The translations under genes and the position numbers were made by a program. A stretch of 35,109 nt of DNA, from NCBI GenBank assembly GCA_905221605.1, contig CAJNDS010001096.1, positions 1-35,109 on the forward strand, given 5' to 3'. This document shows positions 21,501 through 30,600 of this stretch, piece after piece (positions within the stretch are counted from its first letter, which is position 1; every line of letters begins with the position of its first letter). The notes under the pieces are model-generated. The model did no database searches. It was not told where the DNA came from and worked only from the letters and a program-made list of their open reading frames with translations. Origin of the DNA: Symbiodinium natans. Lineage: Eukaryota > Sar > Dinophyceae > Suessiales > Symbiodiniaceae.

Positions 21501-24500
21501 TACATCCTCCACGACTCGCCTATAAATCTCCGGGTTCTGTCGTGCCACATGACTATCCTCTTCCCTGTCAGCTATCGTATCAACACCGTGTCCAAACAAC
21601 TCCGAGAACCCTTGACCTCTCTCGTTCTCACTATCTGGCTCCATCGCCTCATGAGCTTCCACGCCCTCCATCTTGCTATCCATCTCCGGACTCTCGGGCT
21701 CGTTCATCTCTCCCCCCGCATCTATCTGCATTGTGGCGTCCTTTGCTTCCCTCGCGTTCACCCCGTGCTCTTCAGCCTCGGCCACCGAGTCGAGCGGTTC
21801 AGGTCTTATCCCTGTTGCGCTCCTCCTGCCCTTGAGTGCCTCCTTGAGCGCATCCTCCTTGATTTCTTCTATCCACCGATAATAGTCTGCCGGATAGCCT
21901 TGGCCCATGCTCTCTATCCTTCTCATCGAACTGATGATCTCCTCGAACAGCGTGCTGTCGTTCCCTATCATCTCCACAATATCAGTCTCATGCTTAACCA
22001 GCATCAGGTTCTGCGCTATCCACCATGCCATGGTGTTGGCCCATTCCCTCGGGAACTTCATGTCTTCAAGAATCATCGTCCTGACGAATTTGGCCAGCCA
22101 TATTCTCACCACATAATTCGAAAACTCGATTTTATTCAGGGGAGTAGTGCCCCCCGTCTCGGATCCAAATCCTTGCTTTGTCACCTCCTCCACCATGTCC
22201 GCAACGTCCATGCTATCCGGATAGCCCCCGGTACCGGCTTCCATCCTCGTCATCACGCGATCTATCAAATGCTCCCCGGCCCTCTGGACAACCTCGAACA
22301 ACTTCGTCTCCCACAGCATCTCGAGCTCTTCATAACCTAGGGAAAGTGTCTCTGGTTCTATCATTACGTTGTATATAGTCCACCGCATCTCCACCTCTAT
22401 CTCATCCGCGTCGTTGGATGTAGGCTTGACTCTAGGCTCACTCGGCGGCGGTGAAATCGATGGAGGCTTGTGTCCAGGCCGGCCTAGTCTGCCTCCGTCA
22501 GCTCTCAACTCTGGCACGGTCCCCAATATTCCATTCATGCCCATCCACACCCGATAGAATTGCTCTACCCACTTCCTCATGCCTCCGACGTTGCTCTCAA
22601 CGTTCAATATCCTGCTTCTCATCAAAGTTCCCAAAGCTATCCCGGTGTATGACGGTTCGGCGCCAGGCCTCGTTCCCGACAGCACCTGCGAGTCATATAT
22701 TCCCGCCATTACAATGTCGTACACTTCTTTGGGTGTGATCTCATCGGTAACCTCCCTCGGGCACGTCGCTCTAATCATCCTGCGTATTACCTGTACCACT
22801 ATCGTTGTCCATGCCATCGGTGGGGCTCCATAACAGCGAATCCAGTGCTGCATTTCTATCAAATGCCCCTCCCCTAGCACCTGTCCTGCCCTCGTATTCC
22901 TCGACCATGGGGCCTCTATCACAGGCGATCCCTCTTCTTCCATCCTCAATCTCAATATCCCCCCACTCTCTCCAGTACCCACGCATTCCACTCGATCCAG
23001 TTCTGTCCCGTCGGCAACCACTCCCACCGTGCCTCCAGATCCTATCACCATCGGTCCTTCGCCACTGTCTCCGCTTCTCGTTGCCTGCTGCGTCTCTCTA
23101 TCCGAATATTCCTGCTCGGACTTGAGGTCGCTCAGGGTCTTGATGTTGCTACCCGTCCCAGCACCACCCTTCCATCTGGGAGCCTGCATAACCGCCCCCT
23201 TGGTATCACCTCGTGTTGGCACCGGTGGAGCCGGCGGTCTATCCCCTTGATCACCTATCCCAGCGGTTCCCCTAAGTGCTCCGCCATCTCTGCCATCTCC
23301 CGCCTTTTCCCCGGCACTTTTTCTCTTCTCGTCTCTTGCTTGTTTCTCTTGTCGTTGGTTCGCGAGCTCCTGAGCACTCTCGAGCAGCTCCTTCCTCTTC
23401 ATCGCCTCCCGGTTTTCTTTCTTCGCCTTCTTTTGTTCTGACCGACTCCTCACGGTGGCGAAACCCTCGTCACTGCCTTCCTTGAACTCCTCAGTCATTG
23501 ATGCGTCTCCCTCTCGAGCAGATTGGTTCTCCGGTCTATCCTCACCCATAGCATCATCCTCTTCTCCATCCGACTCTGCATCGTCCTCCATCATCTCTGC
23601 GTCATCTGCCATCGCCTTCAGCTGCCCGATAGCCTCCATAGCCCTTAGAGCTTGGTATTCGGGGTCCTTCATGTGGAAGCCGGCCGCCGTGTAAATGATC
23701 ACTTTCATCCGGTGCCAAGAACCCCTATCTCCGGCTGACACACAGTGAGCTTCGGACTTACCACACATCGTCTTCCACACCGACTCATCTATCCTGGCAG
23801 CCATCTCCGTATACACCCCTTGTCTATCCGATGTCCTAAGGCTCTCCGTGACTCCCGTGATCTTTGTCTCTGGCACAATCACTTTCGTTTTCAGTGACCG
23901 GTCTGCCTTCGCCACTTCTATCCAGCGTCTGAGCCAGACTCCAACCTCTCCGATGCTATCCCTGCCCTCCTCGCCGATCACCTCCCTAATAGCTGAAGTT
24001 TCTCTATCATATAACTCCATGTCTCGCGGGGTCGGCCACATCATTCCAAACATCGAGATGAACAGGATCTGCGCCCAGAAGCCGAACGTTCGCCCGGCAC
24101 TGATGTACAACTTTCCCGCGTCCACCCCTATTCGAGGAAACGCCGTACGCATAACGTTCCAAGGCAGAGTGATGATTCCAGACTTCTTCATCAGTTTATC
24201 CATGGCTTCTCCAGCCCTTATCAGCTCCTTGGCCTCCTCCCTGACTCTGTAGTTAGTGGGGAATCCATTCTCTTCGAAATTTCCGGGCCCTACCCAGAGC
24301 ACATTGGCATTGGCTTTCCTGATCGTCTCCCTCGTCTCCCTCGCCACCTTGGTTTTAGTGTCATCGTCCGTAGCCTCGAACCGTCTCACCTCTTCTATTG
24401 CTCGGCGAGCATTCCCTGCTGCCATTCCAGCCGGGGCCAATACCGCAATAATGTTCGTCACTTGATTCCCTCCCATGCCCTTCGAGACGCATTCCTTGCA

Positions 24501-27500
24501 CACTTCCTGAACCTTCTTGTACGCACCCTGGTAGGTCATCTCCTGCGTTCCTGTCAGTTTGTGTGTAATGAACGACATACTCTCCGCGGCCTTTCCATAG
24601 TCTCCGTGCGCCTTCAATAGCAATCCTATCCACTCCCGGACTTCCCCTGGTGACGCCGGATTCTTTTTATTCGAGACGCCCTCTATCCCCTCAGGTATGA
24701 TGATGTGCACGTAGGTCTTCTGATCCGCACTACATCGGAGCTGAAGTGGCGGCTTCATTCCCTCCGCCCACCATGTCACCAGCTCAGCCGCCTTGCGCTC
24801 ATGGAATGCAGTAGCTATGTCAAACATCCACTCGTAGGTCTCCACCGCGGACTCAAGCTCGCTCGAAAGCGCTGGCTCCATCAATCTCCCTCCAACTCCG
24901 CCCATTCCTATACCAATGATAGCCGCCCAGGCCTGAGCCTCGAACGCCCAGCTCTGGTCGACGTCCTCCGGTCTGTTCCACCCATATTTCCTGGGTGCCT
25001 TTTCTATTCCCAACACTATGCTCCCCACGTCCGCCATTTCCAAAACCTTGCCCATGTGGTGCGTGGCCTTATTCGCCTCCTCCATGACTTTCTCCTCTAT
25101 CCCGCTGCTCTCCACACACCGTCTGTAAATGGCTGGCCCCACAAAACTCCTCCACGGCATCTTCACGACGGCGCTATCGTGTCCCGTGGCCATTGGGGCC
25201 TCTATCCCCATATACTCCAATAAACGTATCACATTGGCCCATTCACTATCCACCGGGTAGTAGTCCTTGTCTCGATCAGGCCCAGACACGCCCCCACCGC
25301 TAGGCAACTCCGCTATCCACCCCCTCATGAGCTCTATCAAACCACTTCTTGAGCCAGTTGGCTGTTCGACGACCTTCGTGGCATTTTCGTCACCTTCCCG
25401 ATGCAGGAACTCACGTTCCATCTTCCAATCCACAGGGCGCTCAGGAAGAGGTCCTCGGGCCGGGCCTATGATTGCGCGCTTTTTCAGGTGATAGCGCCAA
25501 TACAGCCTCTCAACCCCCTGTGGATGCTTCTCCATCAGCGCCGACATCTCACTCATGAGATGGCTATTCGCTCCTAAACCCGGGTGCCTCGGCCTACAGA
25601 TAAGTGCTTGCCCGATGATCTTCGTGGCCCTCATAAAGCAGAACAATACCCCGTCTATCTCCACTCTATCCACATCCAGTCGGATCTGCCCGTCAGGCAC
25701 CGACGATCTCCTTGTCCCCACATCCATCTTGACATTCTTGCCTATCCTTCTGAAGCCAGCCAGTACTCTTACTATCCATCCATTCCCTAACGAATGCCAT
25801 GTAGAGTATGATGCTGTACCACAGATGCTCCGTCCAAACCAGCATCCCGCAGAGTCGTGCACACTGGGAGCGCCGGTCGTCCACGTGACCAGCGGATGGC
25901 TTCGATCTATCCCACCAGATGCTATCATCGACCACAACGCCTCTAGAGACGTTCCGTGGAAAATCCACCCGGGCACATTGAACTCCTCATTCCCGACCGA
26001 CATCTCCTGATTCAGCTTTTCTGCTCCGGCGTATTCGGCCTTCGTGGGTACCCACATACATCGCGAATCCGTGAAATGTTCTTTCACATCCTTAACCCCC
26101 CCGTCTGCCTGGACCTCCGGAAATGTGGTCACTTCTTCGGCCAGGGACCAGTGCAACAGGTGTAGAACTGACGTCGGTCCCCCTATTTGCCATGACAGTG
26201 TATCCAGATACTCCTTCATCTGCCCATTTGCTGCATTCGCCATAACTCCGTATCCTTTTTCTCCCCCCTCGCTTCTCCGGAATTCCTCCATCACGTCTCT
26301 TCCTCTCTTCAAGTATTGGCTTTCGTAGGCCCCCATAATCTCGTCTGCCATGCCTATCACCTTGATCTTGGGCTGCGCCTCCGTCCATATCTTCAGCTTC
26401 TCCTCGCTCGACTTATGGCTGACCGCTATCCGCTCCGCAACCTGAGACGGTGGAATTGCATACTTCAATGGTCGCACGGCCAACCATGTCATCATGCCTT
26501 TGATCGCATCATCGAACGGGCTCTTCTCTGTGTCGTCCATGTGGATCTCCGCCCAATCTAGGTTCTTTCTGCTGATCCCTCCCCAGCTAGCCCTGAACGG
26601 GTCCTTGTTTCCGTTCGTGACGTCATACACCCCTCCCACAGAGATGGCTATCGGTGCCACACCAGCTATCATCCTCTCATATGATCTCCCCTTCTGGAAG
26701 GACTTCTCTGTTTCATCAGTCGCGCCGATGAATTTAGGGGCCCATGGCGTATCAACGTCTCCTCCCGTGCCCGCTGTGGGCATGGCACATCCCGGCACGT
26801 CCATCCCTCTGGCCAATCGCACCCCTATCAAGTCGTTCAGCTTCTCCTTCGACAGGTTCCCGGCATCAGGACTCGCCTGGGGTGGCGGCTTCGTCGCCCC
26901 TCCATGCGACCTTGGCCTATCCCAGTTCGCTATCACCCTCTCCAGGTAGTCCGTGGCATCCGTCACAGTCGCAGCTATCAGAGGGATCTTCTCCCTTATC
27001 CATGCTTCAGGATTCCGCCTTGTACACCGTAGTACCTCCCAGAGATACATAATCTTGTGTACTCGCATTCTATCCACATCGTATCCCACGGCTGAACGCT
27101 TACCTCCTTTCTTCGCCGTCTTGGCCTGGGCCTCTTCCGCTCGCACACCAGCTATCCCACTGCTCATCCATTTCTTGAAGTCTGCATCGTCCTTGAATGG
27201 GCTGGGGATAGCCCGTCTAGCCCATACCTCCTGCATCTCTAGATTTCCCTCCAACATCCAGTGTATTCTAGCCTGTTCTCGTTCCTTGGCTCCGACTGGC
27301 AGATACGAGTACGTCGTCACCCCTGGCACTCCATCCTCCGTCTCGGCCTTGAGGTACCTATCCGCGTCGGAAAACACCTTCTCCAGGAAGTCTATCATGG
27401 CCTGTGCTCGATCACATCGTTCCCTCTCTCCTGCATCCCTGGTCTGATGCTCTGGGCGTTGCCATCGTACCCCTACTGTCCTCGAAGACGAAGCTGTCCC

Positions 27501-27569
27501 AGGATCTTCACTGCTTCCGATATCTCTATCCCGCTCACTCAGCGACACCGATCCGAACATCTCTCCCAT
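15501..27569 (-). CDS. Giant 4022-residue ORF downstream of copia pol
   Basis: One uninterrupted frame from ATG (27569) to TAG (15503-15501). The start is fixed by in-frame stops 12 and more nt upstream. Visible parts in order: a charged N-terminal region; an HGTS segment at residues 538-591 resembling the NAD-binding start of ADP-ribosyltransferase/PARP folds (HGTSLEALWSMIASGGI, then FGRSI); a disordered charged stretch at about 1340-1460; a zinc ribbon C2092-x2-C2095-x23-C2119-x2-C2122; a long coiled coil at about 2940-3340; and a C-terminal 3715-3985 segment resembling a decayed KptA/Tpt1 phosphotransferase-like fold (GIEYALWAEQHHGG, MVVGD, then GGDVVVT and GPVP). It lies 78 bp after pol, in the same frame and strand, and shares pol's GATAG enrichment, so I infer that it belongs to the same element. 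An extra ORF of this size after RNase H is highly unusual for copia elements. Its overall function is unknown. Confidence 0.9.
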   Translation of the reverse strand: MGEMFGSVSLSERDRDIGSSEDPGTASSSRTVGVRWQRPEHQTRDAGERERCDRAQAMIDFLEKVFSDADRYLKAETEDGVPGVTTYSYLPVGAKEREQARIHWMLEGNLEMQEVWARRAIPSPFKDDADFKKWMSSGIAGVRAEEAQAKTAKKGGKRSAVGYDVDRMRVHKIMYLWEVLRCTRRNPEAWIREKIPLIAATVTDATDYLERVIANWDRPRSHGGATKPPPQASPDAGNLSKEKLNDLIGVRLARGMDVPGCAMPTAGTGGDVDTPWAPKFIGATDETEKSFQKGRSYERMIAGVAPIAISVGGVYDVTNGNKDPFRASWGGISRKNLDWAEIHMDDTEKSPFDDAIKGMMTWLAVRPLKYAIPPSQVAERIAVSHKSSEEKLKIWTEAQPKIKVIGMADEIMGAYESQYLKRGRDVMEEFRRSEGGEKGYGVMANAANGQMKEYLDTLSWQIGGPTSVLHLLHWSLAEEVTTFPEVQADGGVKDVKEHFTDSRCMWVPTKAEYAGAEKLNQEMSVGNEEFNVPGWIFHGTSLEALWSMIASGGIDRSHPLVTWTTGAPSVHDSAGCWFGRSICGTASYSTWHSLGNGWIVRVLAGFRRIGKNVKMDVGTRRSSVPDGQIRLDVDRVEIDGVLFCFMRATKIIGQALICRPRHPGLGANSHLMSEMSALMEKHPQGVERLYWRYHLKKRAIIGPARGPLPERPVDWKMEREFLHREGDENATKVVEQPTGSRSGLIELMRGWIAELPSGGGVSGPDRDKDYYPVDSEWANVIRLLEYMGIEAPMATGHDSAVVKMPWRSFVGPAIYRRCVESSGIEEKVMEEANKATHHMGKVLEMADVGSIVLGIEKAPRKYGWNRPEDVDQSWAFEAQAWAAIIGIGMGGVGGRLMEPALSSELESAVETYEWMFDIATAFHERKAAELVTWWAEGMKPPLQLRCSADQKTYVHIIIPEGIEGVSNKKNPASPGEVREWIGLLLKAHGDYGKAAESMSFITHKLTGTQEMTYQGAYKKVQEVCKECVSKGMGGNQVTNIIAVLAPAGMAAGNARRAIEEVRRFEATDDDTKTKVARETRETIRKANANVLWVGPGNFEENGFPTNYRVREEAKELIRAGEAMDKLMKKSGIITLPWNVMRTAFPRIGVDAGKLYISAGRTFGFWAQILFISMFGMMWPTPRDMELYDRETSAIREVIGEEGRDSIGEVGVWLRRWIEVAKADRSLKTKVIVPETKITGVTESLRTSDRQGVYTEMAARIDESVWKTMCGKSEAHCVSAGDRGSWHRMKVIIYTAAGFHMKDPEYQALRAMEAIGQLKAMADDAEMMEDDAESDGEEDDAMGEDRPENQSAREGDASMTEEFKEGSDEGFATVRSRSEQKKAKKENREAMKRKELLESAQELANQRQEKQARDEKRKSAGEKAGDGRDGGALRGTAGIGDQGDRPPAPPVPTRGDTKGAVMQAPRWKGGAGTGSNIKTLSDLKSEQEYSDRETQQATRSGDSGEGPMVIGSGGTVGVVADGTELDRVECVGTGESGGILRLRMEEEGSPVIEAPWSRNTRAGQVLGEGHLIEMQHWIRCYGAPPMAWTTIVVQVIRRMIRATCPREVTDEITPKEVYDIVMAGIYDSQVLSGTRPGAEPSYTGIALGTLMRSRILNVESNVGGMRKWVEQFYRVWMGMNGILGTVPELRADGGRLGRPGHKPPSISPPPSEPRVKPTSNDADEIEVEMRWTIYNVMIEPETLSLGYEELEMLWETKLFEVVQRAGEHLIDRVMTRMEAGTGGYPDSMDVADMVEEVTKQGFGSETGGTTPLNKIEFSNYVVRIWLAKFVRTMILEDMKFPREWANTMAWWIAQNLMLVKHETDIVEMIGNDSTLFEEIISSMRRIESMGQGYPADYYRWIEEIKEDALKEALKGRRSATGIRPEPLDSVAEAEEHGVNAREAKDATMQIDAGGEMNEPESPEMDSKMEGVEAHEAMEPDSENERGQGFSELFGHGVDTIADREEDSHVARQNPEIYRRVVEDVWNQKHNFPFPWLDEARAERDELVKRMTDEVHERVTRENPIEESNTRGSGIHSFSEPVEWLRRICWGYHCHACFAWWLGYTGVDSNGEAFPCEGAVCPVCEKELGQVGKYSTLVKGRPPSVVLAAIVQNSYLPEYDPRRIVARLTERLAAEGMPWEEIDLFEPHELMVAAGIVVVDKPEAKLDFMDVIMTLGKIATDESGVLPEWNLDRCLERPQAPELMEDSVEPDARRRLRMAAASLRESPQWREEIQAIARDYRVEGMGFWRANPDVRREQWRRATEIAIERRASSMGPMELDRELRAQRVREVTQRLGPEVSDRLLIRGVNFSIFNLEDLMYKVLKDVTIEDLMAGLNSAGAGTVAAEIKKRIEQHRGRRPEFANIMNVKLGEVVRKQYQEQLELKYRPEDIQRWKPDRRREEIKKLPLWARCTMQRILLGGIRDKGANPSRIERRLYAYLQLIDFTLAEECNEPEDEEAGGVKKRSRNWQEVIKPEEMKEKIMIPHYKMNYRIARRRSTWEAVVEAAEAGQSWMIHSAEGAVIRNTSWVTWTRDEGEGIGATVFNPIDYLTQTKKAAIRAMVEKDMAEGDYHPNLYTEEVARGRTQYFPAHELVNALMVDSLRVTLTDRASKLCASAIFKNWVPQFERRDRLMAELHAVQVLLDGVVRSANQMPMVHPHMMYGLATLTKLRDFYAAMREAAEFYGLGSRPLGTIVADASMKEPMHPLERPEMMATNVRDVMRSMASALILTEMPETWEGLTLAEYRDRQERAAVEMDEQDRRMGWDRMRERAMTGHERKYNTAVIRQDPDDSKAVMLNMSLVAANPITAHRAPTANIRSDRVEHGRDVPGELRADRFLTGDIEAEPTHRPFMIQADRMRASMESVVTKIIDGTLISTQKGKENMTDRERLQEAEDRIKQLKFRLTNVAVRLVMVGLIDEDEDDPLCEEFDEDYERRKYYSDEEWKNIKEAEVQLGERDILVMRRRDLRGMPREEVVARLIAKLADKVSEVEKCKWVIGRMAEERMDKAGIAAEVRARAVEDRTKIEDLSRQLEDMKVEPRGGGRTIDEYKGIESMHAENENHKLKEELAVAVHERDRLARRVGELEGVAENNAKLVAEVEVHLRERKEELRRIGAINEMRDEFRALRDRMEKTATSGSGATSSEGTSEEGKIAGDRRVKELESELEELKKEYKATKQAGQEQGQEFSELKKTLQETAKLRDDEEKERETMRKQAEENLKKYQDKESELRDSLQKIEEREAALKDARDKLERAEERLRGYQTMDDELKESRRRAQESEAAMKKAMDRIRQLEDQLPKTEKEKDTEDKGAEKDSQKGATTPDVKTNPDPTKDSREPDKMDDEHAAADVSMNIVDPKTSAGTTNYESAVPESARNFGGPIEQYSLGGRAAMVELDNPVKGARIYKVKENFEVGRDTSSTEERGYGMAASKSLKGIMDSAGIKREQVEKIKGDEEAEWRFQEDLIRRAKADKRDIEDKPGMSRMSRRFREIQRRNAAVMGEINKKVMLQTSHTVKGDPAHGRWELTLIPTGNRDADGNEMMRNSDEEVVLLPIVEQTTGVENLEKYKMVLERIVSQLADETRMVMGIEKGKPEELVTATGVSNDSVTTWTGATLNELGIKGEVTEIEKPYPANVYIEMARIVAELAAWGGDAYPVQRGDRRNVRRSTQEAMIDGSAIDKGNGIEYALWAEQHHGGGIAWSRIRKEVDERSSYRLRRGDEYRIAYLSQFYGIEITSKVYRCPKTKELKVGIPLAVRPTSGMRMPRNVAMLKSWAGDRVEGQKEERESLWFRLHPADLPCTGYMVVGDAQWQEYAKDGIVWPEAGHSGVIVEGWHRDDMGNPLRGSQMTLKAHWTKYSVEPSDVSSMHGLEFPQGGMPEWRNDSLRLAAVRGRRIGIAIDMRMFTLIGGDVVVTRSGRFMLLGPVPMACWKAVWFEDTYTALYMRDCELDMLADERGDSQVNRDRLWTCIIHGGAATKHPGLSRGVRFSEF

Positions 27570-27647
27570 GGCTCCACGCTATGCAGGTCGCTAGAGCCCT
27601 CTTCTTCCTTATACCTGCATGCAACTCAAGGTCATACAAAAATCGCT
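27570..27647 (-). other. 78-bp spacer between pol and the giant ORF
   Basis: On the minus strand the pol frame meets TAG (27650-27648), TAA, TAG and TAG before the ATG at 27569, all in the common frame. There is no strong promoter or ribosome entry signal that I can recognise. A GTATAAGG...CATAG segment of 36 nt has GT-AG ends, but removing it would still leave the first TAG, so splicing of that segment alone would not fuse the frames. Confidence 0.7.
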
Positions 27648-30600
27648 CTAGTCAAGACGTCGTTGAAGAGCGTTACAAAGTTCTTCAATATTCACCATAT
27701 TGCTATTATCTATCCGAGCCTTCGATTCTTCACTAATGTATATGGTGCATTGTACGTCCTCTCCTTTGTCGTGAAGCTCTCCTATCTTCGTCTTTCCCCG
27801 CATTCGAGCCAGTTTTCCACGTGCAGCAAGAATTCTCGCTATTCCCTCGGATATGGCGGCATCACTGCGATTGATTAGAACAATCCCAATGCCCGCAGCG
27901 ATCACTCTGTCGACCAGTAAAGCTAGGCTATCAGCCGCACTTTGGTCCTTTCTTCCCAGCTTAAGCTCTGCTCCGCGGGCTAGTCGAGACGGCGAGTCAA
28001 CTCGCTTTGGTGCTATCACAACTATCCCGTCGCACTCACCGACGATCGCCTCATCGACCTCCAGAATTGGCGAGTGTTTGATATCCCACACCATTTCCCA
28101 AATTATCCATCTTCCCACTATGGACTTTGCTATCCCAACGTTATCCCTGATGTCATACTCGAGCTGATTTTGGGATACCCCCCGGCACGCGGGCATAGCT
28201 AAGATGGTTCCCGTTGCGTTCCCGAACTCCTCTTCACCGAAATGTGCGGTAGTGTACATATCCCTTAACCACTCTCGTGCTTCATTGATGGCCTTGGTCA
28301 TCATGTTGGCAGCCTGATACTCAGTAGGACAATTGACAAACGTGAACATGACTGCCTCGTAGAACTGGTTCAGCCTAGCTATGTCTATTCGTTGTGTTCT
28401 AGACAGGTACCTCATGTTCGGATTCTTGCCCGATACAATCACTCTAACAGCCGCCTCATTGTCCTCTGCCACTATCAAGGGTTCTATACTCTCCTTGATC
28501 ATCTCCCATAGTGTCAACCCCGGTATTCCTTGTTTCGTGATGCCATCGTGCAGGGCTACTATCTCAGCTTCAGGGGTACTTTTGGAGCACGACGTTTGCT
28601 TCTTACAGTAAGCAGCTATAGGAACGAAAGTGTGCGGTCCCTGAAGACAAAGATATACCCCCGACGTAGATCTATGGTCGTTCTTATCGCTGGCAAGATC
28701 GGCGTCGCAGTATAGTACAAGACGGATGTCTCCTATCCTATCCCCGACCCATCCGTAGAGGCTCGTTGTGGTCGTCTCGTTGATGTATGAAATTAGTCTA
28801 TGCATTCTCTTGTCACAGAGATGTGTCCAGGTCGTCAGCCTCGACGCCAGAACCTGTACTGGTCGCAGAAGGTCATACCTTCCGACTCTGGCCCCATACA
28901 AGATCTTCATGAGTACCGCAGGGGCGTGCTCTTTCAACACTCCCGGCCCCTCATCCGGCAGCTCGTACTTGGCTATCCCCATAATTTCGTTCACCTTGTC
29001 GTCCACTGGGTTCTCGTCGAACTCTGGGCGGCTCTCGTCGAGATATGGGGTCTTAGCTTTATCCAGTGGCTTAGGATATGCCGTCGAGCACAACTCTTGA
29101 TATCTATCCACACACTGCTTCATGAAATCGGTAACATCGTATCGAAGAATCCTGATTTCATCTGGACTATCTTCCTGCGCCTCGGCCTTTCCCACGAAGT
29201 TAGGCGGTTCCTTCTTGGGCTCGATGATCTTCGTCCACTCGTGTCTCGGCTCAAACGGCGACCGAAAAGGTATCGCGCTAGCCGTGTGCAAGCATCCCAA
29301 GTACCTGCCCATACTTCGTGGCTCTTCGAGCTTGATTCTCTTCGCCAGCTTCTCCCATCCTATCGCTAAGTTCTCTTTAGGCCCCGCAAGCTTGAAGTCG
29401 TCGACGTAGATCACCAGCATCAGCTTCAGCTCCTTATGGAAGAACACACTAGGCCAATCTGATAGGAATTCGAAGCCGACCTCAGTCACGGCCTTTTCGC
29501 AGTGCTTTTCCCAGAACCCCCCGGCATCCGGATGCCCGTATAAAGCTAGTCTCAGTGGCACCACGGGGTCGTCTATGCCCTCCCATTCATCTGGCCACCT
29601 ATCCCTCGGGATCCGTATCCATGTTTTAGGCCCCCCCAACAGCGCCTGCGTGTATGCCGACTCACCGTCCGACATCTCGATGTCGTGTCCTGGCAGCATC
29701 CCATAGGCGTCCGCCATCTTGCCTGCCTCAAGTGTCGCGGGGCATGATGTGATTTCCTGAAAGATGGCCCACTTTCCCTCCTGGTCTTTGACATGACATC
29801 CCTCAAACACAACTCTCCCCTTATACTTCCTAAGAGGATCGTCTTCAGCAAGCTCCCAGTTCTTTTCCACACAAATGTCGAAGATACGACCTACATGAGC
29901 TATTTCCCCTCTATCCATTGCCTCCCGTTGAACGTCCTTCCACGAACGCACCTCCTCCATTATCCAGACCACTTGATCCATCAGCTTTTTCCATTCCTTA
30001 TCAAGCGCTGCCCGAGCCTTGGGGTTGATCGCCCTCTCAGCTTTCGTCACGGGTCTAGCGACAAGTCCGAACACTTCCTCGATGTCTTCCTCTTCGTCCT
30101 CTATGATTGTGGCCATCAGTGGCTCACATTCTCCTACTGTCTCGTCGATGCTATCACACACTTCATTTTCCGCAACCTCTTCCCAACTATCCTCTTGATC
30201 TGCATCCACCTGTATAGCAGGGACCGCGACTATTCCATCTCCATACTCCTCGTCTTCAGTCTGATAACCCTGCCGGATCAAATTATCAACGGGCGTAGTA
30301 TGCTTGTTCATGAAGCATGCGAAGCATAGCGTCATCGACGTGAGGATCAAACTAGGTACCTTTGCTTTTCCCTCCAGCAGTCGTCGACATTCTCGGCATC
30401 TGTATGCCCTATCCGAGACATGCTTGACGCCGATTCGCCGCCTATCCTCATCTCTATTCCTCCCTGCTCTCAGTCCATGACCCGCACTATCCCTGTCTCT
30501 TTCCCTCGCACGGGCCTCTCTTGCCCAGATTGCTTTCTTGCTCTCCCGATGTGCCCTACGATGTCTCACTTCCTTCACGTTCTCAGGCATCATGCACCCG

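Noticed and set aside
21186-22340. 384-codon plus-strand ORF and many other plus-strand frames over 15501-34967
   Set aside because: They lie antisense to the two giant minus-strand ORFs and have His/Pro/Ser/Leu-rich shadow composition. The minus frames carry recognisable catalytic motifs.
27570-27647. Readthrough or splicing joining pol and the giant ORF into one 6,430-residue protein
   Set aside because: Several in-frame stops lie in the spacer. The only GT-AG segment seen leaves the first TAG in place. The shared frame may be chance (one in three).
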